Part shown: in pieces, positions 54,556 to 62,858 of the stretch
Layout: every line of letters starts with the position of its first letter
Position numbering within the stretch: the stretch's first letter is position 1
Source of the DNA: Gammaproteobacteria bacterium
GTDB lineage: Bacteria > Pseudomonadota > Gammaproteobacteria > HK1
DNA: 64,000 nt
Direction: 5' to 3'
Assembly: GCA_022824305.1 (NCBI GenBank)
Contig: JAJEAD010000054.1
Location: 171,482 to 235,481, forward strand
The notes under the pieces: model-generated
Database searches by the model: none
Told to the model about the DNA's origin: nothing
The model's input: only the letters and a program-made list of their open reading frames with translations
Program-made: the position numbers and the translations under genes

Positions 54556-55095
54556 CTATCCGTCCCGAGGCACAGGGCCAGGAGCCTTCCGCTCGCCGCG
54601 GTCATAGGCCTCCCACCCCTCGCCCCGGAAGACGTCGTCGCCGAGCTGGGCCAGGACCCCCGCGAAATCGACCGAGACCCAGTTCTCGACGATCTTGCCG
54701 TCCTGCACCTTCCAGAAATCCATGTAACGAATCTCGACCCGCCTGCCCGTAGGAGGAATCCCCATGAACTCGCCGCTGTGCACCGCGTGCTGGGCGCCGA
54801 AGCAGGCTCCCCATTCCCCCATGTAGAGACGCGCCTCGTCGATCGCGACCTTGTCGGAGAACGCGGCCTGGAAGGGCCGCTGCCAGTGGTCCTGGAAGGC
54901 GGCGAGGCCGTGCTTGGTGCCGCAGCCCCAGTTGCCGCGCCAGACGAAGTCCTCCGCGAAGAACTCCCCGATATCGTCTATGCGATGGTCGTTCAATGCG
55001 TCCACCATCGTCTCGATGACGCGACGGGTGTCCTCGGTCCTGCCGAGGTCGGTGTCCCGCGTGAGGAGCGCCTGTTCGGGCCGTTGTCCTTTCAT
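54556..55095 (-). CDS. single-domain SnoaL-like (NTF2-fold) protein
   Basis: A 179-residue single-domain NTF2 protein from ATG 55095: TEDTRRVIETMVDALNDHRI, FFAEDFVWRGNWGCG, FMGIPPTGRRVEIRYMDFWKVQDGKIVENWVSVDF. The IPPTGR...E/F..DGKI.ENW pattern is shared with both halves of the two-domain paralogues. Its ATG overlaps the stop of a permease relic (TGA at 55092-55094), the same junction as between intact permease and SnoaL gene at 47827-47830. It is the first intact gene of the leftward operon, with a promoter candidate 126 bases upstream. Confidence 0.82.
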   Translation of the reverse strand: MKGQRPEQALLTRDTDLGRTEDTRRVIETMVDALNDHRIDDIGEFFAEDFVWRGNWGCGTKHGLAAFQDHWQRPFQAAFSDKVAIDEARLYMGEWGACFGAQHAVHSGEFMGIPPTGRRVEIRYMDFWKVQDGKIVENWVSVDFAGVLAQLGDDVFRGEGWEAYDRGERKAPGPVPRDG

Positions 55096-55199
55096 TCCTT
55101 GACCGCTCCCGCGCTGAGGCCGCTCACGATCTGTCGCTGGAACGCCATCGCCAGGAGGAACAGCGGGGCAGAGATGGAGAATGCAGCGGGCTCGAGGCC
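55092..55199 (-). pseudogene. C-terminal relic of a MalG-like permease gene
   Basis: The minus strand ending at TGA 55092-55094 encodes AAFSISAPLFLLAMAFQRQI followed by VSGLSAGAVKE. This aligns residue by residue with the end of the intact permease at 47827-48708 (SATAPLFMLVLFFQRQIVSG, then GLTTGAVKG). Similarity stops near 55200, where the molybdenum hydroxylase promoter region begins. More than 85 percent of the gene is missing. This marks a deletion or rearrangement junction. Confidence 0.75.
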
Positions 55200-55220
55200 G
55201 CCATGCATACGCTTGCAAAC

Positions 55221-55250
55221 AATCTATGACGCGGCTTGTGGAAGTGTCAA
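55221..55250 (-). promoter_or_regulatory. candidate promoter of the leftward SnoaL/cupin/importer operon
   Basis: On the minus strand a consensus TTGACA (55245-55250) is followed after 18 bases by TAGATT (55221-55226). A start would fall near 55213, just inside the permease relic, and read into the SnoaL-like gene at 55095. It is divergent from the molybdenum hydroxylase operon. Confidence 0.5.
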
Positions 55251-55281
55251 GGTCGCGATCAGCGAAAACAGGTGAGACCTT

Positions 55282-56211
55282 GTGCTAAAACTCGCACTCC
55301 GCGAATCGGCGCCGTTCCGCGCGCCCGGAACCGCTCGATTCCCGGCAGTCCGCCGCGCCGCGGCCACGGAGGAAGAGTTGGCAATAGCGCTCGAGACCTG
55401 CCACGCGCTGAGGGAGGCCGCCGCTCTGCTCGGACGCGCGCCGGCCGCACGCTTCCTCGGCGGGGGAACGCTGCTCGTGCGCGCGCTCAACGAGGGAGAG
55501 GCGGATTTCTCCACCCTGGTGCGCTGTCTCGACCCCTCGCTCGCCGAGATCCGCGCATCCGGCCCGCGGATTCGCATCGGCGCCGCGGTCACGATGGCGC
55601 GAATCCTCGCCACGCGAGAGCTCGACTTTCTCCATTCCGCCGCCCGCTCGGTGGGCGGCCCCGCGGTGCGCGCCCAGGCGACGCTCGGGGGCAACCTCTT
55701 CGCGCCCCCACCCTATGGCGACCTGTGCGCCGCCCTCCTCGCGCTCGACGCCCGAGTCTCGGTGCAAAGCGGCTACTCCGCGCGGGACGTGTCCGTCGAG
55801 GACTTCCTGCGCGAGCGCGGCAACGGCGCCGGACGGACCCTCGTGGCGGGGGTCGAGCTGACGCGCCCGCGCGATTCGCGCGCTTTCCGTTTCCTGAAGG
55901 TGTCGAAGGTGCGGCCCAAGGGAGTCTCGATGCTGACGATGGCGGCGAGGCTCGAGGAGTCCGGAGGCCGGCTCTCGGGGGTGCGGGTCGTCTACGCGAA
56001 CATGGCCCCGGCTCCGGCCCGGGCCGCCGCGGTCGAACGGGCGCTCGAGGGGCGACGCCTCGACCGCACCGGCATCGAGGCCGCCGCCGCGGTAGCGAGC
56101 GAGGGCTTCTCTCCGCCCACCGACTCGCTCGCCTCCTCGTGGTATCGGCGCGCGGTGGCGCCCGTGCACCTGTCGCGTCTCCTCACCGGAGATTCGAAGC
56201 GGAGCGCGTGA
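55282..56211 (+). CDS. molybdenum hydroxylase FAD-binding subunit (CoxM/XdhB-like)
   Basis: A 309-residue FAD subunit that passes electrons from the 2Fe-2S subunit. The family FAD motifs are present: RFLGGGTLLVRALNEGE near residue 52 (AGGT-like motif) and TLGGNLFAPPPYGDL near residue 132 (TLGGN). The C-terminal CoxM domain contains FRFLKVSKVRPKGVSMLT. The GTG at 55282 is the best in-frame start but is not certain. It overlaps the 2Fe-2S gene (TGATG at 56209-56213). The operon order FAD, 2Fe-2S, Moco is a common one. Confidence 0.88.
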   Translation: MLKLALRESAPFRAPGTARFPAVRRAAATEEELAIALETCHALREAAALLGRAPAARFLGGGTLLVRALNEGEADFSTLVRCLDPSLAEIRASGPRIRIGAAVTMARILATRELDFLHSAARSVGGPAVRAQATLGGNLFAPPPYGDLCAALLALDARVSVQSGYSARDVSVEDFLRERGNGAGRTLVAGVELTRPRDSRAFRFLKVSKVRPKGVSMLTMAARLEESGGRLSGVRVVYANMAPAPARAAAVERALEGRRLDRTGIEAAAAVASEGFSPPTDSLASSWYRRAVAPVHLSRLLTGDSKRSA

Positions 56212-56717
56212 TGTCGCACCTGACCCTCCGCTACCGCCTGAACGGCAACGAGCGCGCGGACCTCGTCGCGGGCGACGAGACGCTGCTGTCGCTGCTCCGC
56301 TACCGCCTGGACACCACCTCGGTCCGCCAGGGCTGCCGGCAGGGCACCTGCGGAACCTGCACCGTGCTCGTCGACGGCGAGCCTCGGCTGGCCTGCATCA
56401 CGCTCGCCGCCACCTGCGAAGGATGCGCGATCGAGACCGCGGACTCGCTGCCCGGATCGGGCGGTCTCCACCCTCTGCAGCAGGCCTTCATGGACCATTT
56501 CGCGGCGCAGTGCGGTTTCTGCACCACCGGCATGCTGATGGCGGCCAAGGCGCTGCTCGACGTCAACCCGAGCCCGAGCCGGGAGGAGGTGATCGATGCC
56601 ATCGGCGGCAACATCTGCCGCTGCACCGGCTACGAGCCTATCGTCGAGGCGGTGCTCGCCGCGGCCACGGCGGCGCGTGCCGGCGCGACCCCTCCCGCGG
56701 CACACCGGCACTGCTGA
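56211..56717 (+). CDS. molybdenum hydroxylase 2Fe-2S subunit (CoxS/XdhC-like)
   Basis: A 168-residue small subunit with two [2Fe-2S] clusters. The plant-type ferredoxin domain has CRQGTCGTCTVLVDGEPRLAC near residues 42-62. The all-helical domain has QCGFCTTGMLM near residue 102 and GGNICRCTGYEPI near residue 132. All eight cysteines are present. It is coupled to the FAD subunit by an overlapping start, and 14 bases separate it from the Moco subunit. Confidence 0.95.
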   Translation: MSHLTLRYRLNGNERADLVAGDETLLSLLRYRLDTTSVRQGCRQGTCGTCTVLVDGEPRLACITLAATCEGCAIETADSLPGSGGLHPLQQAFMDHFAAQCGFCTTGMLMAAKALLDVNPSPSREEVIDAIGGNICRCTGYEPIVEAVLAAATAARAGATPPAAHRHC

Positions 56718-56731
56718 AGGAGCGAGCCGTC

Positions 56732-58306
56732 GTGGAATTCCGCAAGGACCTGTTCGCGAGCGAACGCAACGAGGATCTGAACGAGGTCGGACGGCCGACG
56801 CAGCGTCAGGACGCGCTGGGTCACGTTACGGGGCGCAGCCGCTTCTACGAAGACCACGCGATGCCGGGGATGCTGCACATGAAGTTCGCCCGCAGCCCCC
56901 ACCACCACGCGCGGATACGTTCGATGGATACCGCCGCCGCGGCGCGCATGCCGGGTGTGGTGCGCATCCTCACCGCCGACGACGTGCCGAAGAGAGTGCA
57001 CACTCTCCTCATCCTCATCGGTCTCGGCCCGGACGACGAGCCTCCGCTCGCATTCGACAAGGTGCGCTACCGGGGCGAGCCGGTGGCCGCGGTGATCGCC
57101 GAGAGCGAGCCGGCCGCGAGCGCCGCCTGCGCCGCCATCCGCATCGACTACGAACCCCTGCCGGCGGTCTTCGACGTCGAAGAGGCGCTTGCGTCCGGCG
57201 CGCCGCTGGTCAACGAGTACCACGGGCGCAACTGGTACGACTACGAGGGTCATGACTACCAGAAGATCCGCTTCGGCGACGTGGAGGCCGGATTCCGGGC
57301 GGCGGACCACGTCATCGAAGAGCGCTACCAGATGACGCCCATCGAGCACGCGCCGACCGAGACCGGCGGGTGCATCGCGGCCCCGGACACCGCGGGGCGC
57401 TACGTCTGCTACACGAACACCCAGGCCCTCTTCTTCAGCCTGGAGACCGCTTCGCGGATCCTGAAGATGCCTTCCAACCGCCTGCACTTCGTCGGCGGCA
57501 CCGTGGGGGGAGGTTTTGGCGGCAAGGTCGACAGCGTCCACGAGCCCCTGGCGCTGCTCGGGGCGATGCTCACCCAGCGCCCGGTGCGCAGCGCCTACAC
57601 CCGGGCGGAGGAGATGCAGGTGTCGAGCCCGCGCGGCGCGGAGCGCATCTACATCAAGGACGGCGTGATGAACGACGGCCGGATCGTGGCCCGCTACGCG
57701 CGCATCTACTGCGACGCGGGCGCCTACTCCCGGCTCTCGCCCTACGGCGCGGTCAAGGCCGCCGCGCACATGCCCGGGCCCTACTACATCCCGAACGTGT
57801 GGGTCGACGCGCGCTGCGTGTACACCAACCGCACCCCGTCGAGCGCGATGCGCGGATTCGGCGTCACCGGCGCGGACTTCGCGCTGGAAGTTCAGATGGA
57901 CAAGCTCGCGCGCCTGGTCGGCGCGGACCCGATGGAGTTCCGGATCCAGAACGCGTACCGCGACGGAGACATGAAGGCGCACCGGCGGGTGACCAAGAAT
58001 GCGGCGCTCATAGAGTGCGTGCAGGCGGCGGCCCGCCTCGCCGACTGGCCGATCGGGGAGCGCTTCCAGGCCATGTCCTCGATGCGGGACGGGGGCGGCG
58101 AACGCGCCCGGATTCCGGCCACTCCCCCACCCGAAGCGCCCGCGCGGCGGGTCCCGGCGGCCGCGCCGGAAGCGGCGCAGGCACCACTGGCGACGATGCC
58201 GCCCCCCGCTGCCGAGACCCGAAGCGCGGCGACCCCGCCGCCCCGCACTCCGCTGGCCGGGGCCGGCCGCCGGATGTCGAGCCTGCTGGGAACGAGGAGG
58301 CGTTGA
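56732..58306 (+). CDS. molybdenum hydroxylase Moco subunit, N-terminal half (CoxL/XdhA-like)
   Basis: A 524-residue protein, from GTG 56732 after AAGGAG, covering roughly the first 60 percent of a normal 770-790 residue CoxL-like subunit. It includes the N-terminal domain (GRPTQRQDALGHVTGRSRFYEDHA), GGTVGGGFGGKVDS near residue 262 and SAMRGFGVTGADFALEVQMDKL near residue 371. Homology ends at PIGERFQAMSSMRDGG. About 60 Pro/Ala/Arg-rich residues and a stop follow. The AYxCSFR loop of CO dehydrogenase is absent, so the enzyme is an aldehyde-, xanthine- or other hydroxylase. The catalytic glutamate region is only in the next gene (58557-59564), so both products are needed. Confidence 0.88.
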   Translation: MEFRKDLFASERNEDLNEVGRPTQRQDALGHVTGRSRFYEDHAMPGMLHMKFARSPHHHARIRSMDTAAAARMPGVVRILTADDVPKRVHTLLILIGLGPDDEPPLAFDKVRYRGEPVAAVIAESEPAASAACAAIRIDYEPLPAVFDVEEALASGAPLVNEYHGRNWYDYEGHDYQKIRFGDVEAGFRAADHVIEERYQMTPIEHAPTETGGCIAAPDTAGRYVCYTNTQALFFSLETASRILKMPSNRLHFVGGTVGGGFGGKVDSVHEPLALLGAMLTQRPVRSAYTRAEEMQVSSPRGAERIYIKDGVMNDGRIVARYARIYCDAGAYSRLSPYGAVKAAAHMPGPYYIPNVWVDARCVYTNRTPSSAMRGFGVTGADFALEVQMDKLARLVGADPMEFRIQNAYRDGDMKAHRRVTKNAALIECVQAAARLADWPIGERFQAMSSMRDGGGERARIPATPPPEAPARRVPAAAPEAAQAPLATMPPPAAETRSAATPPPRTPLAGAGRRMSSLLGTRRR

Positions 58307-58556
58307 TGTCGAGTCGCACCGCTTCCGACCGCCCACGCGCGCTTCCCGCAAACCCGCCGGTCCTGCCGTGCAGGCGGCTCCAGGCCGGCCACGGTGGCGG
58401 AGCATCCCGCCATTGCGCAAAGCACTTCAGGAGTGTTCGCGCGGGCGAGTTGCCGGTTGTCGTCATTCCCGCGCAAGCGGGGATCCACCAAAAGACGAAC
58501 GTCATGGAGCGTGCCATCGCCGTGGCGATGATCGACGTGCGAAGGCAGTAGCGGCA
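58307..58556 (+). other. spacer inside the split Moco subunit, carrying a REP-like repeat
   Basis: 250 bases separating the two halves. An ATG at 58306 overlaps the upstream stop (TGATG) and opens a frame (MSSRTASDRPRALPANPPVL) that reads through to TAG 58549-58551. The C-terminal half is in another frame. The spacer looks like an original coupled start that was displaced when extra sequence, including the repeat at 58461-58488, was gained. Confidence 0.5.
58461..58488. repeat. REP-like palindromic intergenic repeat
   Basis: CGTCATTCCCGCGCAAGCGG followed by GGATCCAC has the familiar form GTCATTCCCGC-loop-GCGGGAATCCA, a short dispersed palindrome found in many proteobacteria. The stem is ATTCCCGC (58465-58472) with GCGGGGAT (58477-58484), with one G-T pair and a four-base loop. 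Only one copy was noticed in this window. Confidence 0.65.
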
Positions 58557-59564
58557 ATGGCGAAGAGACGCGGGCGCGGGATGGCCTCGGTCAACTATCC
58601 CATTGGCATGAACCTCGGCGGGGACCCGAGCCAGGCCCTGGTGCACTCGAACCCCGGAGGCAAGTTCACGGTCAGCCTCTCCTCGATCGATCTCGGACAG
58701 GGCATGAAGAGCGTGGTGCGCCAGATCTGCGCGGAAGCCCTCGGTGTCCCGGTCGAGGACGTGTTCGTCGACACCGCGGACTCCGACACAGGCCCCCACT
58801 GCATGGGCAGCTTTGCCTCCCGCGGCACCCACCGGGTGGGAAACGCGGTCATCTCCGCCTCGCAGGAGGCCCGCGGCGTGCTCCTGGAGGCGGCGGCGGA
58901 GAAGCTCGAGGTCGACGCATCCGACCTCGTCACCGACGGCCGGGGAAACATCCACGTGCGCGGCGCCCCCTCGCGCGCAATCTCCGTGGCGGACGCCTCG
59001 ATGGCCGCCCAGTTCGAGCAGGGACGCACCGTGTCGGGGCGCGGCATCTTCCTCATCCCCTTGTCGAAGGTGGACCCCGACACGGGTGAGATGGACCCGG
59101 TGACCTGTTACGCCCACGCGTGCACCGTGGCGGAGGTCGAGGTGGACGACGAGACGGGCGAGGTCGAGGTCCTCTCCATCAAGGCCGCCTACGAGGTGGG
59201 ACGGGCGCTCAACCCGGCGATGGTGGAACAGCAGCTCGTCGGCGGAGGCTGGATGGGAATGAGCCATGCGCTGTGGGAGACCACCGAGCCCTACTACCCC
59301 GACCGCGAGCACGGTCCCACCGACTTCAATCACTACCTGATGCCGGGACCCGGCGACACTTGCGAGCAGGAGTTTGCAATCCTCGAGCGCCCCGCCCCGG
59401 ACGGTCCCTACGGCGGCAAGGGGGTGGGCGAGATGTGCTCCACGCCGCCCATCCCTGCCATCGCCAACGCCATATTCGACGCGGTCGGCGTGCGCATCGA
59501 CGAGATGCCCTTCACTCCCGAGAAGATCCTGCGCGCACTCCGAGAGCAGGGCGGCGCGCGATGA
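58557..59564 (+). CDS. molybdenum hydroxylase Moco subunit, C-terminal half (CoxL/XdhA-like)
   Basis: A 335-residue protein that continues the CoxL-like fold: RRGRGMASVNYPIGMNLGGD, SLSSIDLGQGMKSVVRQICAE, DTADSDTGPHCMGSFASRGTHRVGNAV and, near the end, GGKGVGEMCSTPPIPAIANAI. The last block contains the catalytic glutamate of the xanthine oxidase family. The start at ATG 58557 coincides with the point where CoxL homology resumes; the frame is open further upstream. Its stop overlaps the MoxR gene start (ATGA at 59561-59564). With the preceding gene it would rebuild a complete Moco subunit as two chains. Confidence 0.88.
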   Translation: MAKRRGRGMASVNYPIGMNLGGDPSQALVHSNPGGKFTVSLSSIDLGQGMKSVVRQICAEALGVPVEDVFVDTADSDTGPHCMGSFASRGTHRVGNAVISASQEARGVLLEAAAEKLEVDASDLVTDGRGNIHVRGAPSRAISVADASMAAQFEQGRTVSGRGIFLIPLSKVDPDTGEMDPVTCYAHACTVAEVEVDDETGEVEVLSIKAAYEVGRALNPAMVEQQLVGGGWMGMSHALWETTEPYYPDREHGPTDFNHYLMPGPGDTCEQEFAILERPAPDGPYGGKGVGEMCSTPPIPAIANAIFDAVGVRIDEMPFTPEKILRALREQGGAR

Positions 59565-60658
59565 GACGCCGCCTCGCCTGGACGCCGCCGGGCAAGGCTT
59601 CACGCAGTGCGCCCGATTCCGCGGTGGAGCGACCGGCGCCGCATCCCGCCACGCGCACGGGGACGCCGGCGAAGGCACCCCCTCGCTTCGGCTCGGAATC
59701 GACGCCCGGAACACACCCGCCCGCGGTGGCCAACGAGGCGCGGACCGGGTCGACTCGCGCATCGGACTCGCCCTCACCGCGCACGACCCACCCGCCGCGA
59801 CCATTCGATTCCCCCGAAGCGCTGGCCTCGGCGCTGCGCGGCGCCGCCTACATCGCCGACGAGGGACTCGCCACCGCCGCTTTCCTCGCGCTCGCGCTGG
59901 GCAAGCCGCTGCTGCTCGAAGGCGCGCCCGGAACGGGCAAGACCGAGGCGGGCAAGGCGCTCGCGGAGGTGCTCGGCCGCGACCTCGTCCGGCTTCAGTG
60001 CTACGAAGGCATGGACTCCTCCGCTGCGCTCTACGAGTGGAACTATCCCGCGCAGATGCTGGAGCTTCGCCGCAGCGACGAGCGGAGCGTCGACCTCTAC
60101 GACGAGTCCTTCCTGATCGAGCGCCCGTTGCTCGCCGCGCTGCGCGCGCCCGCCCACACCCTGCTCCTCGTCGACGAGATCGACCGCTCCGACCACGAGT
60201 TCGAGGCCTTCCTGCTCGAGTTCCTGTCCGATTTCCAGATCTCGATCCCGGAGATTGGCACGCTGCGCGCCGAGTCTCCTCCCGTCGTGGTGCTCACCTC
60301 GAACCGCACCCGCGAGCTGCACGAGGCGTTGCGCCGCCGCTGCGTGTACGACTGGATCGCCTACCCCGAGCCGGAGAAGGAAATCGAGATCGTGAATCTC
60401 CGTGCGCGGAACGTGGCGCTGCGCACGGCACGAGCGGTGGTCGCCGCGGTGGGCGAGCTCCGCGAGATGCCGCTCGCCAAGGCGCCGGGCATCGCCGAGG
60501 CCATCGACTGGGCGGAGGCGGCGGAGACCCTCGCGCGATCCGGAACGCGCTGGCCGATCGCCTTTCGCCGCGCGATCGGGGCCGCGCTCAAGGACGAGGA
60601 GGACCTGCGTTTCGCCGGCGAGCGTCTCGACGAAGTACTGGAACGAGCGACGCGGTGA
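59561..60658 (+). CDS. MoxR-family AAA+ ATPase (CoxD-like)
   Basis: A 365-residue ATPase. An N-terminal Pro/Arg-rich stretch (about 1-80) precedes the AAA+ core, which has Walker A LEGAPGTGKTEAGKALAEVLG near residue 125, Walker B LLLVDEIDRSDHEFEAFLLEF near residue 205 and sensor 1 VVLTSNRTRELHEALRRRC near residue 245. CoxD-type ATPases mature the metal site of molybdenum hydroxylases together with the VWA protein CoxE. Both neighbours overlap it by 4 bases (ATGA before, GTGA after), so the set is tightly coupled. Confidence 0.9.
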   Translation: MRRRLAWTPPGKASRSAPDSAVERPAPHPATRTGTPAKAPPRFGSESTPGTHPPAVANEARTGSTRASDSPSPRTTHPPRPFDSPEALASALRGAAYIADEGLATAAFLALALGKPLLLEGAPGTGKTEAGKALAEVLGRDLVRLQCYEGMDSSAALYEWNYPAQMLELRRSDERSVDLYDESFLIERPLLAALRAPAHTLLLVDEIDRSDHEFEAFLLEFLSDFQISIPEIGTLRAESPPVVVLTSNRTRELHEALRRRCVYDWIAYPEPEKEIEIVNLRARNVALRTARAVVAAVGELREMPLAKAPGIAEAIDWAEAAETLARSGTRWPIAFRRAIGAALKDEEDLRFAGERLDEVLERATR

Positions 60659-61854
60659 ACGGCTCCGCCGAGATGCCGGCGGCCGCCCGGCATCTCGCCG
60701 GCTTTCCGCCCTTTCTTCGCCGCTTCGACTTCCGCACCTCGCCCGAGCAGACGATGGCCTTTCTCGAGGCGGTCGAGCTGCTGGGTCCGGGAAGCATCGA
60801 AGACGTGCGCCGCGCCGCGCACGCGACCCTTGGCCCCGAGCGCGAGCGTGCCGGCGAGTTCGACGCGTTGTTCCGCGCCTGGTTCCACGGCGAGTTCGCG
60901 CCCCTTCCCGGCGAAAGCGAGGACGAGACCGAAGTCCGTGTCCACGACGAGGGCACGGCCGATCTCGAGCCCCTGGAGGCGCCGGACGTGGACGAGTCGG
61001 GACGCTCCGCCACCGCCGCCGAAGCCCTCAGCCGCCGGCGCTTCCGCCCGCACGCCGATCACCTGCTCTTTCGCCGCTTTGCACGCGAGGCGCCCGCCCG
61101 TCTTCCCCGTCGACGAGGCTTTCGCCGCGCCCGCGCCCGCCGGGGCGACACCATCGATCTGCGTCGTGCGCTGCGTCTCGCGGTCCGCCAGGGCGGCGAC
61201 ACTCCAGAGCTCCCGTGGCGGCGGCGCCGACTTCAGCATCGCCGGATCCTGCTGCTCATCGACATCTCGGGCTCGATGAAGGAGCACACCGAGCACGCCC
61301 TGCGATTCGCCCATGCGCTCTACCGCGCGGCCGAGCGCATGGAGTGCTTCACGCTCGGCACCCGGCTCACGCGCGTCACCGGCGCATTCCGGCTGCGCAA
61401 TCCGGACCGGGCGCTGGAGCGGGCCTCGGCACTCGCGCCGGACTGGGACGGCGGCACCCGAATCGGCGACGCGCTCCGGGCCTTCCTGTCGGTACCCCGC
61501 TTCGCCGGGCTCGCGCGCGGAGCGGCCGTCATCGTGCTCTCGGACGGCCTGGAACGCGGTGCCCCGGACGCCATGATCGATGCGGTGCAGCGCCTCTCCC
61601 GACTCGCGTGGCGCCTGAGCTGGCTCACGCCGCTCGCGGCCGATGCCGGGTTCCGACCCGAGACCGCGGCGCTCGCCGCGGTCCTGCCCTGGCTCGACGA
61701 TCTCGGGGACGGCGCCTCTCCCGAACGCCTGCGCGCCCATGTGCTCGGACTCGGACGGGTTCGGGGGCGGGGAAGCGACACGCGCCATCGCACTCGTGGC
61801 GACGTGCCCTCCGGCTCCGTGAGTAGGCATGCCACCGGGAGTCGGCCACGGTGA
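60655..61854 (+). CDS. von Willebrand factor A domain protein (CoxE-like)
   Basis: A 399-residue VWA protein from GTG 60655 (overlapping the MoxR stop). The N-terminal part is helical and acidic (about 1-180). An Arg-rich linker (RRFRPHADHLLFRRFAREAP) leads to the VWA domain with a complete MIDAS start DISGSMKEHTEHALRFAHAL near residue 201, the threonine in WDGGTRIGDALRAF near residue 265 and SDGLERGAP near residue 298. The CoxE family works with CoxD in maturing the Moco enzyme. The last 40 residues are low complexity. Confidence 0.88.
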   Translation: MNGSAEMPAAARHLAGFPPFLRRFDFRTSPEQTMAFLEAVELLGPGSIEDVRRAAHATLGPERERAGEFDALFRAWFHGEFAPLPGESEDETEVRVHDEGTADLEPLEAPDVDESGRSATAAEALSRRRFRPHADHLLFRRFAREAPARLPRRRGFRRARARRGDTIDLRRALRLAVRQGGDTPELPWRRRRLQHRRILLLIDISGSMKEHTEHALRFAHALYRAAERMECFTLGTRLTRVTGAFRLRNPDRALERASALAPDWDGGTRIGDALRAFLSVPRFAGLARGAAVIVLSDGLERGAPDAMIDAVQRLSRLAWRLSWLTPLAADAGFRPETAALAAVLPWLDDLGDGASPERLRAHVLGLGRVRGRGSDTRHRTRGDVPSGSVSRHATGSRPR

Positions 61855-62741
61855 ACGGCATCTCTGTCGTCGACGCCCACCACCACATCTGGCGCCGGGA
61901 CGATCTGCCCTGGCTGAGCGGGCCTATGCGGCCGCGCATCTTCGGCCCCTACGAGGCAATCCGTCGGGACTACCTCGTCGACGAGTTCCTGGAGGACGTC
62001 GCGGGCAGCGACGTGTCCCGGTCGGTCTACGTGCAGGCGAACTGGCCGCCGGAACGCTTCGAAGACGAAGTCGCGTGGGTGGAGCAGGTGGCCGACGAGT
62101 TCGGCTGGCCGCACGCCATCGTCGGGTACGCAGACCTGCTTGCCGAGGACGTGCGCCCGCAGCTCGACCGCCTCACACGCTACCCGCGCCTGCGCGGCGT
62201 GCGCATGCAGCTCCACTGGCACGAAAACGAGATGTACCGCTTCGCGCCGCGACCCGACCTCGCCCTCGACCCGGTGCTGCAGCGCAACGTAGCCCGACTC
62301 GCCGACTACCGCCTCGCCTTCGACCTACAGGTCTTCGCCGCCCAGATGGCGGGCGCGGCCGAGCTTGCGGCAGCGTGTCCGAACGTCACCTTCGTGCTGC
62401 AGCACGCGGGCATGCTCGAGGACCTCTCGCCTGAGGGCCGCGCCGAGTGGCGCGCGGGCATGGAAGCGCTCGCGGCACGACCCAACGTGGTCTCGAAGCT
62501 CTCCGCCTTCGGCACCTTCATCCACCGCAATGACGCCGGGCACGTTTCAAGCGTCCTCGCAGAAACGGTGGAGATCTTCGGCGCGGACCGCTGCCTCTTC
62601 GGCTCGAACTTCCCCATCGAGAAGCTCTGGACCAGCTATCGCGCGCTGCTCGACGCGTTCCTCGCCGCGAGCGCCCCCTTCGACGACAGCGCGCGCCATG
62701 CCCTCTTCGCGGGGACGGCCGCGCGAGTGTACCGGCTCTGA
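61851..62741 (+). CDS. amidohydrolase family 2 protein (lactonase-like)
   Basis: A 296-residue metal-dependent TIM-barrel hydrolase. GTG at 61851 overlaps the CoxE stop. The metal motif VDAHHHIWRRDDLPW is at residues 7-21. VRMQLHWHEN near residue 122, FVLQHAGMLEDLSPEGRAEWRAGM near residue 180 and the conserved C-terminal RCLFGSNFPIEKLW near residue 245 are typical of L-fuconolactonase/2-pyrone-4,6-dicarboxylate lactonase relatives. As the last gene of the molybdenum hydroxylase operon it probably opens a lactone or cyclic product of the hydroxylase. The substrate is not identifiable. Confidence 0.87.
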   Translation: MNGISVVDAHHHIWRRDDLPWLSGPMRPRIFGPYEAIRRDYLVDEFLEDVAGSDVSRSVYVQANWPPERFEDEVAWVEQVADEFGWPHAIVGYADLLAEDVRPQLDRLTRYPRLRGVRMQLHWHENEMYRFAPRPDLALDPVLQRNVARLADYRLAFDLQVFAAQMAGAAELAAACPNVTFVLQHAGMLEDLSPEGRAEWRAGMEALAARPNVVSKLSAFGTFIHRNDAGHVSSVLAETVEIFGADRCLFGSNFPIEKLWTSYRALLDAFLAASAPFDDSARHALFAGTAARVYRL

Positions 62742-62858
62742 GCCCGGCGGCGCCTCGTGGCCCCGAGGGGTCGGAGCCCGGTCCAGGTCCGCACCGCGGG
62801 TCCGAGCGATTCCTCAGCGATCGAGCGGCCGGCGGCACCGACCCCCCGGCGATCGCGC

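Noticed and set aside
57841..57960. CO dehydrogenase (form I) as the product of the molybdenum hydroxylase operon.
   Set aside because: The AYxCSFR active-site loop is missing. The corresponding region reads SSAMRGFGVTG, as in other hydroxylases of the family.
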